Below, in pieces: positions 9,136 to 18,853 of a DNA stretch of 64,000 nt. Position 1 is the stretch's first letter. The number at the start of each line of letters is the position of its first letter. The notes under the pieces are model-generated. The model searched no databases, had not been told where the DNA came from, and worked only from the letters and a program-made list of their open reading frames with translations. The translations under genes and the position numbers were made by a program. Origin of the DNA: SPCO01 sp964427285 (GTDB lineage: Bacteria; Chloroflexota; Limnocylindria; Limnocylindrales; CSP1-4); contig CAYRTS010000007.1 of the NCBI GenBank assembly GCA_964427285.1, positions 13,572 to 77,571 of the forward strand, written 5' to 3'.

Positions 9136-9360
9136 TCAGGCAGTGACAGCGACCGCGATCGGGCGACCCGTGGCGTCGTGGATCGCGTCCGCGCAGTCAA
9201 TCCGGCAACCGCGGGCGTCACGTCCACCAATCGGGTTGAAGTGGACGAACGCTTCGCCCGAAACCGCCAGACGGCAGCCACAGGACGCACACGTGACGGG
9301 AGCCCACTGGCCGGCACGAACGACGATCGTGCGAAACTCGGAATCGGATGGCTGGATCAT
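9136..9360 (-). CDS. Small Cys-rich protein coupled to gltB
   Basis: A 74-residue protein whose ATG overlaps the gltB stop codon (ATGA), so it is probably translated by reinitiation. It contains CASCGC near residue 24 and two more Cys in CRIDCADA, a spacing that could bind zinc or an iron-sulfur cluster. I do not recognise the family. The coupling suggests, without proof, a role tied to glutamate synthase or nitrogen metabolism. It converges with the response regulator gene, 29 bp away. Confidence 0.6.
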   Translation of the reverse strand: MIQPSDSEFRTIVVRAGQWAPVTCASCGCRLAVSGEAFVHFNPIGGRDARGCRIDCADAIHDATGRPIAVAVTA

Positions 9361-12300
9361 CGTTTGAGCGTAGGGATCACGTGCTCGCTCGTCAGCAGCG
9401 GTACGGGAGCAATCGGGTTGCGGTCCGGTTGCGATCGTGGGACCTTGGCCACCGGGGCCGGGACCAGCGAAGGTGGCGCCTCGATTGGCTCGACCAGCCA
9501 GAACGTAGTCGCGAGATCGGCGTCGCGCAGGATCGCGTCGGCCAGCTCCGAGCCGACCGAGCGGTGGGACTCCAGGAGTCGGACCAGCTCGATCAGCCGG
9601 GCCTGTCCGTCGGCCCGGTCGGCCAGGACCGTGCCAAGGCGCACGGCCGCCACGCTGCGTTCATCCAGGGCCACGGCCTGGCGCCCAGTCGGGTCGTAGA
9701 GATACGCCCGACCGCCGGTCATGCCGGCCCCGAAGTTCGCACCGACGGGTCCCAGGACCACGACCGTCCCCCCGGTCATGTACTCGCACCCATGCGGACC
9801 GATTCCCTCCACGACCGCCTCGGCGCCGCTGTTGCGGATCGCGAAGCGCATCCCTGCCCGGCCGACGAGGTGGAGCCGCCCAGCCGTGGCTCCGTACAGG
9901 ACCGTGTTCCCGGCGATCGCCTCGCCCGACGGGGTCGCGCCGAGGTCCGGTTCCGGAACGACCGAGACGGTGCCCCCGGATAGCCCCTTGGCCACGTAGT
10001 CATTGGCCTGGCCGGTCAGCCGCAGGTCCACACCCGCTCCGGCAAACGCCCCGAATGACTGGCCGGCTGCACCGCGCAATTCCAGGTGGACCGGTCCGCG
10101 CAGCTCACCTCGCTCCAGGGCGCCCGTCAGGCTGGCGCCGAAGGACCGATCGGCCGTGGTCAATCGGAGACCGCCGGCGGTGACCGAGGCCTGGCCCCGG
10201 AAGGCGGCCACCGTTGCCGCTTCGAGATGGGATGCGGGTGCGTGGCTGGCGACCTGATCGGCGCTCGCCGGAACGGCCCGTCGAGCCGCGTCGGCGGTCC
10301 AACGACCGCCACCGATCACCGGAGCGAGCTCGGCGCGCGCGGACGGCACGGGGCGCAGGAGTCGGCGGCTCTCGCCGATGATCTCCCCCACCGACCGCGC
10401 CCCGATCAGCGCCAGCTCGCGGCGCAGATCTTCGGCGATCGCGGTGAAGAAGCGGACGACGTCGTCGGGCGTCCCCTTGAACTTGGCGCGCAGGTCCTCG
10501 CGCTGGGTGGCGATACCGGTCGGACATGTATCGAGATGACACTGGCGCGCCATGTCGCACCCGACCGCCACCAGTGCCGCGGTCCCGAATGCGAACTCCT
10601 CAGCGCCCAGCAGGGCGGCGACCAGGAGGTCTCGACCGGTCTGCAGACCGCCGTCTGTTCTGAGCGCCACCCGGTCGCGCAGGTCATTGCGCATCAGCGT
10701 CTGGTGGACCTCGGCGAGACCCAGCTCCCACGGCGCGCCGACGTGCTTGATCGAGGAGAGTGGCGAGGCGCCCGTCCCGCCGGAGTGGCCCGACAGGTGG
10801 ATGTACGAGGCCCCGGCCTTGGCCACGCCCGCGGCTATCGTGCCAACGCCGCGGCCGGCCACCAGTTTCACGCCGATCCGGGCGGCCGGGTTGATCGCGC
10901 GCAGGTCCGCGATCAGCTGGGCAAGATCCTCGATCGAGTAGATGTCGTGGTGCGGGGGTGGGCTGATGTAGCTCTGGCCGGGTTGGCCACGGCGGAGCGC
11001 GGCGATATAGGCGGTAGCCTTGCGGCCGGGCAACTGACCGCCTTCACCGGGCTTGGAACCCTGGGCGATCTTGATCTCCAGTTGATCCGCGCGGGCCAGG
11101 TAGGCGGCGGTGACGCCGAAGCGGGCGGAGGCGACCTGCTTGATCCGGGCATCGCGGCGACGGCCATCCGGTCCCGGTGTGTACCACGCCGGATCCTCGC
11201 CGCCCTCGCCGGTATTCGCGGAACCACCGGCGCGCTGGATCCCGATCGTCAGGGCCTGGTGCGCTTCGGGGCTCAACGCGCCGACGCTCATCGCCGAGAC
11301 GACGAATCGTTGGACGATGGACGCCGCGTCCTCGACCTGCGAGAGCGGCGTGGCCACGCGCGCCCGCCGGACCCGGAGATCGTCGCGCGGCACGGCTCGA
11401 TCCGCCGTCGGGCGATCCACGGCGGCCCGATAGCGCGCAAGCTGGCTATCAATATCGCCGACGGCAATGCCATCGGGGCCGCCGACCGCCAGCATCGTGA
11501 TCTCGCCAGCGACTCGCGGCGAGAAGAGGTGGGCCTCGCCATCGGCCCGGAAGCGGGCGAAGCCCGGGTCGGGCAGACGCGCCTCGCGACCGGCTGCGGG
11601 CTCCGGAATCGCGAGTGCGACCGCCCGGCGGCGGAGCTGGCGAGTAGCCAGGTCGGCGAGGCTCGTCCGGCCGGGCCACGCGGCCGCGGATGGGAAGCAG
11701 CGCGCGACGACGGACGCGTCGAGATCGATGACATCGATCAGTGCGCCACCGATATAGGACGCGACCGCGCTGATCCCCATCCTGGCCAGGGTCTTGCGCA
11801 GACCGGTCTCGAAGGCCTCGAGCAATGACGTGACGGTGACGATGGCGGTCTTCGCCTCGGCGCCACGGGACCCAGCCAGCTCTGCCGCAAGTTCGATCGC
11901 CAGCCGTGGCTGGACGACGGTTGCTCCGACCGCGAGCAGCATCGCCATGGCATGCACGTCCAGGACGTCGGAGGCGCTGACGGCGATGTCCGTGCGGCCG
12001 CGAAGTCCGGCGGCGGTCAGCGCCGTGTGGACGGCGCCCGCGGCCAGGATGGACGGGATCGGCAGCCGGTCGATGGTCGCGGCCGCGTCCGACACGATGA
12101 GGACGTCCGTTCCACGGCGGGCCAGCGCCACCGCGTCACGGGCCAGCCGGTCGAGGGCTAGTTCCAGGCCGGCGCCGGCGGCTGCGGCGGGACCAGCACC
12201 GGCGGTGGCGGCCGCGGCGGTGACCGCACCGGCGGCCGCGGCGGGACTGGCGGCAGGCACCCATGTCGCGTCGAGAGTCCGAACGCTCGCACCACTCGCC

Positions 12301-14072
12301 TGAACGGTCGCAACGAGACCGTCAAGGTCGGCGACGATCGGGCGCCCGAGGCGAGCCGTCCGCACGGTGCGCGGCATGCCGCCGAGCAATGCGGGGCGAC
12401 GCCCGAGTTCGACGCGCAGGTCCATCACGATCCGTTCTCGCTCGGGATCGATCGCCGGGTTCGTCACCTGGGCGAAGGCCTGCCGCAGATGGTCCGCGAC
12501 CGGCCGATCGACACGGGCACGGCCGGGCGTCGGTGTGTCATCGCCCATGCTCCAGAGCGGCTCGTGGCCTTCGAGGGCCATCGTCTTGATGTCCAGACGC
12601 GCTCGCTCGGCATCAAGGCCCGCCAGATGGCGCATCACATGGTCGGTCGGCGCGCTGCTCGTCCGGAGCGCTGCCGGGATGTCGTCCTGGTGGACAGGCC
12701 GTGAGGCGTCGTGGATGGCCAGGCCGCGCAGGACCCACTGCTTGGCCTCGGTGTCCTCCATGATCGCGCGGCGACCCGGCTCGACCAAAAGCAGTTCACC
12801 TGGCCCAAGTCGGCCGCGGCGGGTCGTCTCCGCGGCGCTGAACGGCACGGCGCCCGCCTCGGACGCCACGCTCACCATGCGGTCCCGGGTGACGGAAAAG
12901 GCGGCCGGGCGGAGCCCGTTGCGGTCCACCAGGGCGCCCACCCGCCGGCCGTCGGCGAACACGATCGCGGCCGGGCCGTCCCATGGCGCAAGAAAGCCCG
13001 CTGTCCGGCGACGCAACGTGGCCACGTGCGGATGGGGCGCTCGGCGCAGGGCCAGCGCTTCGGGGATCGCCGTCAGCAGCGCCGGGGTCAACTCCCAGCC
13101 GGTGACCGTGAGCAGTTCCAGGGCCTCATCGAGCGAGAGGGAATCAGAGCCGTCCGCCGAGAGCAGCGGTCCTGCCGCGAGCAGCTCCCGCGCCAGTGCG
13201 GATCCCGCCAGGTCGCCGGCCCGCCCGCGAACCTCCTCGCGGTTGCCGCGGACCGTGTTGATCTCGCCGTTGTGCGCGATCGATCGGAAGGGTTGGGCCA
13301 GTCGCCAGACCGGGTGCGTATTGGTGGCGTAGCGCTGGTGAAAGACGGCGTAATTGACCGCAATCGGAGCGTGCAGATCCGGGTACAGGTCGGCCAGCCG
13401 TCCACCGAGGACCAGGCCCTTGTAGACGATCGTTCGGGCGGAAGCGGACGGTACGGCCAGTTCGGCAAGCGGCCCGCCGGCCGCCCGGGCGGCGGTCTCG
13501 AGCCGGCGGCGGGCGACGATCAGCCGCCGCTCGAAGGCGTCATCGGTCAGTGGGCGGTGGTCGCTGGCGATTCGGTCGCCAGCGCTGCGGCGAGGGCGTC
13601 CGATGATCGCCTGCGCAAACGACGGCCTTGACTCGGCGGCGGCGGCGCCCAGCGCCTCGATATCCGTGGGCACGGTCCGCCAGGCGATCACCGGCAGGTT
13701 CGCGGCGGCAAACGTTGTCTCGACCAGCGCCCGGGCGCGTCGCTCGGCGGCAGGGGTACGCGGCAGGAAGAGTGAGACGATCCCGGGCCGGCTCGCGGCC
13801 GCCTCGCCGGCGATCAGCTCCAGCAGCGACCGATCGAGCGGGAGCGCGACACCGGCACCGTCACTGGTTTCGCCGTCGGCGCCAAAGGCACCCCGATGGG
13901 CAAGGGCGGCGAGCGCCGCCAGGGCGAGCGGCAGGACTCGCTCGCGCGAGCGCCCGCCGGCGTCCGCCACAAACCCGACGCCGCACGCATCGTGCTCGTA
14001 GCGGGCGTCGTAGAGCGGGGCCCTGGTCGGACGGGTGCGCCGGTACCTTGTCGAGTCCTTGGTCGAGTCCAT
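9357..14072 (-). CDS. gltB: Glutamate synthase large subunit
   Basis: A 1571-residue subunit that moves the amide of glutamine to 2-oxoglutarate. Parts in order: a 29-residue propeptide then catalytic Cys30 (YEHDACGVGFVAD) of the class II amidotransferase domain; central domain; FMN-binding domain with ISPPPHHDIYSIEDLAQLI; the 3Fe-4S motif in CHLDTCPTGIATQ; and the C-terminal Gly-repeat helix domain (GGTVVVLGPVGANFGAGM). The central domain carries an unusual Ala/Gly-rich insertion (about residues 575-620). A GGAGAG site precedes the ATG. amt lies 116 bp upstream in the same orientation. No gltD is adjacent; the only GltD-like protein in the window is at 28611-30446. Confidence 0.96.
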   Translation of the reverse strand: MDSTKDSTRYRRTRPTRAPLYDARYEHDACGVGFVADAGGRSRERVLPLALAALAALAHRGAFGADGETSDGAGVALPLDRSLLELIAGEAAASRPGIVSLFLPRTPAAERRARALVETTFAAANLPVIAWRTVPTDIEALGAAAAESRPSFAQAIIGRPRRSAGDRIASDHRPLTDDAFERRLIVARRRLETAARAAGGPLAELAVPSASARTIVYKGLVLGGRLADLYPDLHAPIAVNYAVFHQRYATNTHPVWRLAQPFRSIAHNGEINTVRGNREEVRGRAGDLAGSALARELLAAGPLLSADGSDSLSLDEALELLTVTGWELTPALLTAIPEALALRRAPHPHVATLRRRTAGFLAPWDGPAAIVFADGRRVGALVDRNGLRPAAFSVTRDRMVSVASEAGAVPFSAAETTRRGRLGPGELLLVEPGRRAIMEDTEAKQWVLRGLAIHDASRPVHQDDIPAALRTSSAPTDHVMRHLAGLDAERARLDIKTMALEGHEPLWSMGDDTPTPGRARVDRPVADHLRQAFAQVTNPAIDPERERIVMDLRVELGRRPALLGGMPRTVRTARLGRPIVADLDGLVATVQASGASVRTLDATWVPAASPAAAAGAVTAAAATAGAGPAAAAGAGLELALDRLARDAVALARRGTDVLIVSDAAATIDRLPIPSILAAGAVHTALTAAGLRGRTDIAVSASDVLDVHAMAMLLAVGATVVQPRLAIELAAELAGSRGAEAKTAIVTVTSLLEAFETGLRKTLARMGISAVASYIGGALIDVIDLDASVVARCFPSAAAWPGRTSLADLATRQLRRRAVALAIPEPAAGREARLPDPGFARFRADGEAHLFSPRVAGEITMLAVGGPDGIAVGDIDSQLARYRAAVDRPTADRAVPRDDLRVRRARVATPLSQVEDAASIVQRFVVSAMSVGALSPEAHQALTIGIQRAGGSANTGEGGEDPAWYTPGPDGRRRDARIKQVASARFGVTAAYLARADQLEIKIAQGSKPGEGGQLPGRKATAYIAALRRGQPGQSYISPPPHHDIYSIEDLAQLIADLRAINPAARIGVKLVAGRGVGTIAAGVAKAGASYIHLSGHSGGTGASPLSSIKHVGAPWELGLAEVHQTLMRNDLRDRVALRTDGGLQTGRDLLVAALLGAEEFAFGTAALVAVGCDMARQCHLDTCPTGIATQREDLRAKFKGTPDDVVRFFTAIAEDLRRELALIGARSVGEIIGESRRLLRPVPSARAELAPVIGGGRWTADAARRAVPASADQVASHAPASHLEAATVAAFRGQASVTAGGLRLTTADRSFGASLTGALERGELRGPVHLELRGAAGQSFGAFAGAGVDLRLTGQANDYVAKGLSGGTVSVVPEPDLGATPSGEAIAGNTVLYGATAGRLHLVGRAGMRFAIRNSGAEAVVEGIGPHGCEYMTGGTVVVLGPVGANFGAGMTGGRAYLYDPTGRQAVALDERSVAAVRLGTVLADRADGQARLIELVRLLESHRSVGSELADAILRDADLATTFWLVEPIEAPPSLVPAPVAKVPRSQPDRNPIAPVPLLTSEHVIPTLKR

Positions 14073-14100
14073 GCCGTTCTCTCCGGGGGAGGGGACGCGT

Positions 14101-14131
14101 CGACCGCCGTCGAGAGGAGCGACGGCGGTCG
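14101..14131. other. 12-bp perfect hairpin between amt and gltB
   Basis: CGACCGCCGTCG (14101-14112) and its exact complement (14120-14131) flank a 7-nt loop, giving a 12-bp stem in the 116-bp amt-gltB spacer. On the transcribed (minus) strand no T-run follows, so it is not a classical terminator. It could slow polymerase, protect the amt 3' end or set different expression of the two genes. Confidence 0.65.
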
Positions 14132-14188
14132 AAGCGTTGGATGCGACGATCGATGACCGAGTGAGGAGCTCGGGTCGCCGTGGTCGCG

Positions 14189-15409
14189 TCACACCTGATA
14201 GGCAACCTCGCCGTGAACCGACAGGTCCAGGCCGGCTTCCTCGGACTCCGCGTTGACCCGGATCCCGAGGATCACATCGACAACCTTGACGATCACGAAG
14301 GTGGCGATGACCGAGTAGACGATCGTGACGCCGACAGCAATCAACTGGTTGACCAGTTGCTGCCCGTTGCCCTCCAGGAGCCCGGTGTAGGCCGGCTGGA
14401 TTGCCGCGGTGGCGAAGATGCCCGTAGCCACGGCCCCGAACGTGCCGCCGACCCCGTGGACGGCGAAGACGTCGAGTGCATCGTCGACCTTGATCCGCTC
14501 GCGCAGCAGGGTGGCGCTGAAGCACAGTCCGCCCGCAATCAGGCCGATGACCAGAGCACCGCCGACCCCCACGAAGCCCGAGGCGGGAGTGATCGCGACC
14601 AGGCCCGCAACCGCGCCGCACGCGGCCCCGATCACGCTGACCTTGCGACCGCGGAGGTAGCTGGCGAGAACCCATGTGATCGTGGCCGCGGCGGCCGCGG
14701 TATTCGTGACGATGAACGCGTTGGCGGCCAGGCCATTTGCCGCAACCGCCGAGCCGGCATTGAACCCGAACCAGCCGAACCACAGGAGACCGGCACCCAG
14801 CACGGTCATCGGCACGTCGTGCGGCTCCATCCGGTCGCCATTGACGGTTCGATGGCCGATCACCAGGGCGACGATCAGGGCCGAGATGCCCGAGCTGATG
14901 TGAACCACCGTGCCGCCGGCGAAGTCGAGAGCGCCGAGCTTGAACAGCCAGCCGTCGACGGACCAGACCCAATGCGCCAGCGGGGAGTAGACCAGGATGG
15001 ACCACAGGATCGTGAACAGGACGAACGCCCCAAACCGCTTGCGCTCGGCGAAGGCGCCGGTGATGAGGGCCGGGGTGATGGCCGCAAACATCATCTGGAA
15101 CCCGGCGAACAGGACAAACGGCACGGTCGTGGCATAGACCGTGCTGGGCTCGAGGCCGACGCCGTTGAACAGCGCGAAATCGAGTCCGCCGATCAGCCCG
15201 AGCCCGTTGACGTCAGGCCCGAACGCGAGGGTGAACCCGACCACAACCCAGACGACGCTGACCAGGGCCAGGCCGAAGAAGCTGTGCATGATCGTCGACA
15301 GGACGTTTTTGCTGCGGACGAGGCCGCCGTAGAACAGCGCGAGGCCTGGCAACATGATCATGACCATGGCGGTCGACATGAGGAGCCAGGCGGTATCTCC
15401 GGTGTTCAT
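14189..15409 (-). CDS. amt: Ammonium transporter (Amt family)
   Basis: A 406-residue membrane channel for ammonium with about eleven helices. Amt signatures are the N-terminal MLPGLALFYGGLVRSKNVLS, the segment DFAGGTVVHISSGISALI with the first pore His, and FAVHGVGGTFGAVATG with the second pore His. It lacks a cleaved signal peptide; the first helix starts near residue 8. A GGAGG site lies 11 bases before the ATG. It is first in an operon with gltB, linking ammonium uptake to assimilation. No glnK-type PII gene is next to it, which is unusual for this family. Confidence 0.95.
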   Translation of the reverse strand: MNTGDTAWLLMSTAMVMIMLPGLALFYGGLVRSKNVLSTIMHSFFGLALVSVVWVVVGFTLAFGPDVNGLGLIGGLDFALFNGVGLEPSTVYATTVPFVLFAGFQMMFAAITPALITGAFAERKRFGAFVLFTILWSILVYSPLAHWVWSVDGWLFKLGALDFAGGTVVHISSGISALIVALVIGHRTVNGDRMEPHDVPMTVLGAGLLWFGWFGFNAGSAVAANGLAANAFIVTNTAAAAATITWVLASYLRGRKVSVIGAACGAVAGLVAITPASGFVGVGGALVIGLIAGGLCFSATLLRERIKVDDALDVFAVHGVGGTFGAVATGIFATAAIQPAYTGLLEGNGQQLVNQLIAVGVTIVYSVIATFVIVKVVDVILGIRVNAESEEAGLDLSVHGEVAYQV

Positions 15410-16100
15410 CGTTCGGTCGTCCTCCGCGGGTGCCCGGGGCGTCCGTGGGCACGAGCAACAAACTAGGGTGAGCGTCGGCACGAGTCGGCCCCATCGAGGG
15501 GACGAGAAGGATTCAATTCGGTGCCGAACGCGCCGGAAGCCGCACCCACCGTGGCGAGCCGGGTGCGCATCGGCCGCGGTCCGGCATCGGCCGGCGGTCC
15601 GGCATCGCTGCGAGCGGGAACTCCCCTGGCGAGCGGCCGGACCAGCGTGCAGGCACCGGCGATCGGCCGGCGGTCGGGCCGCTGCGCGCCAACCTGCCCT
15701 ACGGGCCCCGGATCGACCCGCGAGCGGACGCGTCTGCAGCCCGCCAGATGACCGGTGTGGGACCGACGGTGCGAGCGGCGTGCGACCGGTGGGCGGACCC
15801 GTTGCGACCCAGCGTTCGGCCCGGGCGCCCATGCCCCACGCAGCTGAAGCGCTACTTCACGCCGTGGCGCTACGCTCCTCAACAGATGATCTGGGACGAC
15901 CGATACGTGTCCATCCAGCCGGTCTGAGTGGATCGGAGGCGGTCCGACGATCAGGCACCGCCGGGGGAACAATGTCTCGTCAGTCGGACCGCCTCGAACT
16001 CCACCCTAGGTCCTGGCTGTCGCGGCATCGATGATCCACGGCACACTCAACCTGTCGGCTACGCGACACCGAGGCCAAGCCAAGCACGGATCGTGCCCGG
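15410..16100. other. Gene-free stretch
   Basis: About 690 bp between the amt start and the end of the acetyltransferase gene. Open frames exist on both strands but are Arg/Pro/Gly-rich, lack a ribosome site or family motif, and overlap each other, as expected from high GC. Short repeats of GATCGGCC/CGGTCCGGCATCGG type occur at 15570-15680. The amt promoter should lie at the left end. I see no RNA gene. Confidence 0.5.
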
Positions 16101-17078
16101 TTAGTGTTGCGCCGATGCACCACGTGGATCCGCCAGCGACCCGCGCATCACCAGTGCGTCCGGCGTCGGCTGATACCCGAGTCGCGCGTTGACCGCCCGC
16201 ATCGATGCATTGTCCTCATCATTGCCCGTTTCGAGCGCGGTCAACCCATTCCGGATCGCCCAGGCAATCGTTGCGCGCTTGAGGGCAATCGCGATTCCGC
16301 GCCCACGCCAGGCCCGCAGAACCGCGGTCATGTCGTGCCAGGCCACGGTCCTGGAGCCAGGAACCATGATCAAACTGGCGTAGCCGACGACTTCGCCGGT
16401 CTCGTGGTCGAGCGCCACCATGAACGCGCCGGGCAGGATCCCCGGTCGATCGACATCGCGCGCCCGGAACTCGGCGAGATCACCGGCGGCCATCGGGTCG
16501 TCGCCGGGAATGTCTGCGAACGTCTCGAGCGCTACCCGGTGCACGCCGGCCACGAGATCCGGTCGTTCCGCAAGGTTGGTCAGTTCGACCCCGGCATGCA
16601 TCTGCACGTCGGGCGGTAGGAGACCGGCCAGTTCGAGGCGCAACATCCGGGCCCGATCGAGTTCCACGAACCCCCGGTGGACCAGGAATTCGATCCCCTC
16701 TGGACGAGCCTCCCAGGCGCGCATCTGCAGCCCGGTCTTGCCGGCCCGTCGAGCCTGCGCCGAGACCGATGCGAGCAGCGCAGTTCCAACACCGCGCCGT
16801 CGATCCGGGAGCGGGACCACGATCGACGCCCAGAAGTCCGGATGGTCCGGCCGGTAGATGTAGATCCGCCCAACCGTCGCAGCCCCGACGATCCGGCCAT
16901 CCAGCTCGGCGAGGAGCCGAAGGATTCCCGGGTAGGTGCGGTCCGCCCAGCGAATCTCATCGAGCGTGGTCGGATCGTCCGGCGTGACCGTTGAGAAGAG
17001 TTCGGCCAGGGCGCCAAGGTCGGCGTCGGAGACCGCGGCCCGGAGAGCCAGGCCGGCGGGTCCCTCGGTTGACGTCAT
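16101..17078 (-). CDS. GNAT acetyltransferase, two-domain
   Basis: A 325-residue protein with two tandem GNAT folds. The first (about 10-165) carries the acetyl-CoA loop VVPLPDRRRGVGTALLASV. The second (about 170-318) carries AVLRAWRGRGIAIALKRATI and the C-terminal NARLGYQPTPDALVMRG. Duplicated GNAT proteins of this length include mycothiol synthase-like enzymes, but the acceptor cannot be assigned. The chosen ATG (before TSTEGPAGL) gives a normal GNAT N-terminus; a start 99 bp upstream is possible. Confidence 0.83.
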   Translation of the reverse strand: MTSTEGPAGLALRAAVSDADLGALAELFSTVTPDDPTTLDEIRWADRTYPGILRLLAELDGRIVGAATVGRIYIYRPDHPDFWASIVVPLPDRRRGVGTALLASVSAQARRAGKTGLQMRAWEARPEGIEFLVHRGFVELDRARMLRLELAGLLPPDVQMHAGVELTNLAERPDLVAGVHRVALETFADIPGDDPMAAGDLAEFRARDVDRPGILPGAFMVALDHETGEVVGYASLIMVPGSRTVAWHDMTAVLRAWRGRGIAIALKRATIAWAIRNGLTALETGNDEDNASMRAVNARLGYQPTPDALVMRGSLADPRGASAQH

Positions 17079-17267
17079 GAACCTACCGTACAGCCAGATG
17101 GCGAGCCGGGTGGCAATCCGGAACGGCTGGCGCTCCGGTTGCGAGGACGCCTCTCCCCAACACGCGCGACGATGCACAACACTACAGCGTCGTGGGAACG
17201 AACGGCATCAGGTCGTGGCACTGTTTCCCCGTTCGGTTTGAGTGTTTCTCGTCACGAGATAGCATCA

Positions 17268-17972
17268 ATGGTCAACGTTGTCGCCTCACAATCCGTCGCC
17301 CGAAGTGTCCGCCGAAAGGTGCACCGCACGACAGACCGTTTCTGGCACGTCGAAGACTTCGCCCAAGATCCCAAGGCTGTCGAGCTCGAGCTCGGCCGAC
17401 TCGTAACGGACGGGGAGCTGGAGCGGGTCCGGCGCGGCGTCTACTGGCGAGGAAGCAGGACTCAGTTCGGCATGACGGTCGCGCCGCCGCTCGACGCTGT
17501 GCGCAAGATCGTCGGTGAAGGTGAGGCGATCGGAGCGGCGGAGTGGTACGCCACGAACCTGCTCGGCTTCTCGACGCAGGTCTCACCGGTGCCGGTCATC
17601 GCGGTCAGTCGGCGGACGCCGACCGGCGTACCTGACGTCCGACTCGTCAGCCGCGCCAGCCGCACCGGGCGACGCACCGCGCACCTCAACAACCGCGAAG
17701 TGACCGTCCTCGAGGCACTCGACGGCTGGGACAAGTACGTCGAGCTCGATGCAGAGGCAGCGATCGAGAGGTTCCTGCACATCCTCGGCGACCCAGACGT
17801 CCGGGTTGAGCGCCTGGTGGCTGCGTCGCGGACTGAGTCCTCGCGCGCACGCGAACGGCTTCGGTTCCTGCTCGAGCGGGCGGGCCGGTGGACCGATGCC
17901 GCCAAAGTGGGGCAGGCCCGCAGTCGGGCAGGCCGGGAAAAGGCACTCGCCGTCATGGGCCGGTTCGCCTGA
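17268..17972 (+). CDS. AbiEi-type antitoxin (HTH transcriptional regulator)
   Basis: A 234-residue protein resembling the AbiEi family: an N-terminal winged helix (about 20-60; WHVEDFAQDP, then VTDGELERVRRGVYWRG) followed by an alpha/beta antitoxin domain. AbiEi proteins are antitoxins of type IV toxin-antitoxin systems and repress their own operon. The stop codon overlaps the start of the next frame (TGATG), and that frame carries an AbiEii-like nucleotidyltransferase, which supports the call. The start is the ATG before VNVVASQSVARS; further in-frame sequence upstream is less protein-like. Confidence 0.75.
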   Translation: MVNVVASQSVARSVRRKVHRTTDRFWHVEDFAQDPKAVELELGRLVTDGELERVRRGVYWRGSRTQFGMTVAPPLDAVRKIVGEGEAIGAAEWYATNLLGFSTQVSPVPVIAVSRRTPTGVPDVRLVSRASRTGRRTAHLNNREVTVLEALDGWDKYVELDAEAAIERFLHILGDPDVRVERLVAASRTESSRARERLRFLLERAGRWTDAAKVGQARSRAGREKALAVMGRFA

Positions 17973-18635
17973 TGGCCGTTCTGCGCACCTCGGACGGGTT
18001 CCCGGAGGTGTTCGCGATCGCGGCACGGGACCTCGTGGACCCGGCGGCCTTTCCCGAAAGGACTATTGGGTCACCGCCGTACTCCGCGCCGTCAACGATG
18101 TGGCTCCCGGCGGGTTTGTCCTCAAGGGCGGGACGAGCCTGTCAAAGGGGTACGCGATCATCAACCGGTTCTCCGAAGACGTAGACATCCTGGTCGTGCC
18201 GCACGCTAGCGAGTCCGCCGCGAGAGGCGCGGCCCGGCTCAAGACGCTCACGGAGAATGTCGCCGAGTCGCTCGGGCTCAGCTGGGAAGCGGCGCGCGAT
18301 CCCGGCCACGGCCGGAGCCCGAGCCGCGGTGACAACCTGCGCTACCCGGCGACGCACGGGGCCGGCTTCGGCTCCACGATCAACACCGACGCGATCTTGT
18401 TTGAGACTCGCATCGCAGGCGGGGACACTCCGTCCGAGATGTGTGTGATCCGACCCTTGATCGCGGGCCGGCGGGGACTCGACCCGACGGAGTTCGAGGA
18501 TCTCGCCGCGATCCGCATTCGAGTGCTCGACCCGATGCGTACCGCATCTCGATGGAGCTGCTGTCGCCTGCAGAGCAACGGCCGACATTCACGTCCGTCC
18601 TCCAACGCGTCGAAGACCAGCGCGACCTGCTCTGA
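17972..18635 (+). pseudogene. AbiEii-like nucleotidyltransferase toxin, frameshifted
   Basis: The reading frame starts at ATG 17972 (MAVLRTSDGFPEVFAIAARD) and loses sense near 18056. The family core then continues in another frame: KDYWVTAVLRAVND, the GGTSLSKGY nucleotide-binding motif, and FSEDVDILV with the catalytic Asp pair. A second shift near 18540 moves the homologous tail to a third frame (YRISMELLSPAEQRPTF) ending at 18635. Intact, it would be an AbiEii toxin that nucleotidylates an RNA target, held in check by the upstream antitoxin. Two shifts suggest real decay, but sequencing errors are possible. Confidence 0.75.
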
Positions 18636-18690
18636 GGTGCCCGGGACGACCGCAAAGATCTCGCGTACGCACCTTTCGTGTTCAAATCCC

Positions 18691-18765
18691 TGGCGAGCCG
18701 GGAGGGATTCGAACCCTCGACCAAGGGATTAAAAGTCCCGTGCTCTGCCACTGAGCTACCGGCCC
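18691..18765 (-). tRNA. tRNA-Lys (TTT)
   Basis: The minus strand reads GGGCCGGTAGCTCAGTGGC and on through a complete cloverleaf. The anticodon loop is CTTTTAA (anticodon TTT), the T-arm is GGGTTCGAATCCC, and CCA is encoded. The acceptor stem has seven pairs, one of them G-U. It is the acceptor that would decode the Lys codons of the dap leader peptide by wobble. Confidence 0.95.
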
Positions 18766-18853
18766 ACGGGTAGCCTACCCGCTCGCCCGGCATTGGGCGA
18801 CATTCACCTGACGGGCGAGCACCTCTTGAGGGGTCCGGTTGGACAGCCGCGGC

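Noticed and set aside
14180..15466. Long plus-strand frame opposite amt, and similar long frames opposite gltB (10086-11828, 12367-13332) and ppc (4761-5660, 5982-7028)
   Set aside because: Antisense shadows of strongly conserved genes; typical of high-GC coding DNA and without motifs.
15463..15972. A 169-codon minus-strand frame in the gap after amt
   Set aside because: Arg/Pro-rich composition, no motif, no ribosome site, and equally long frames on the other strand.
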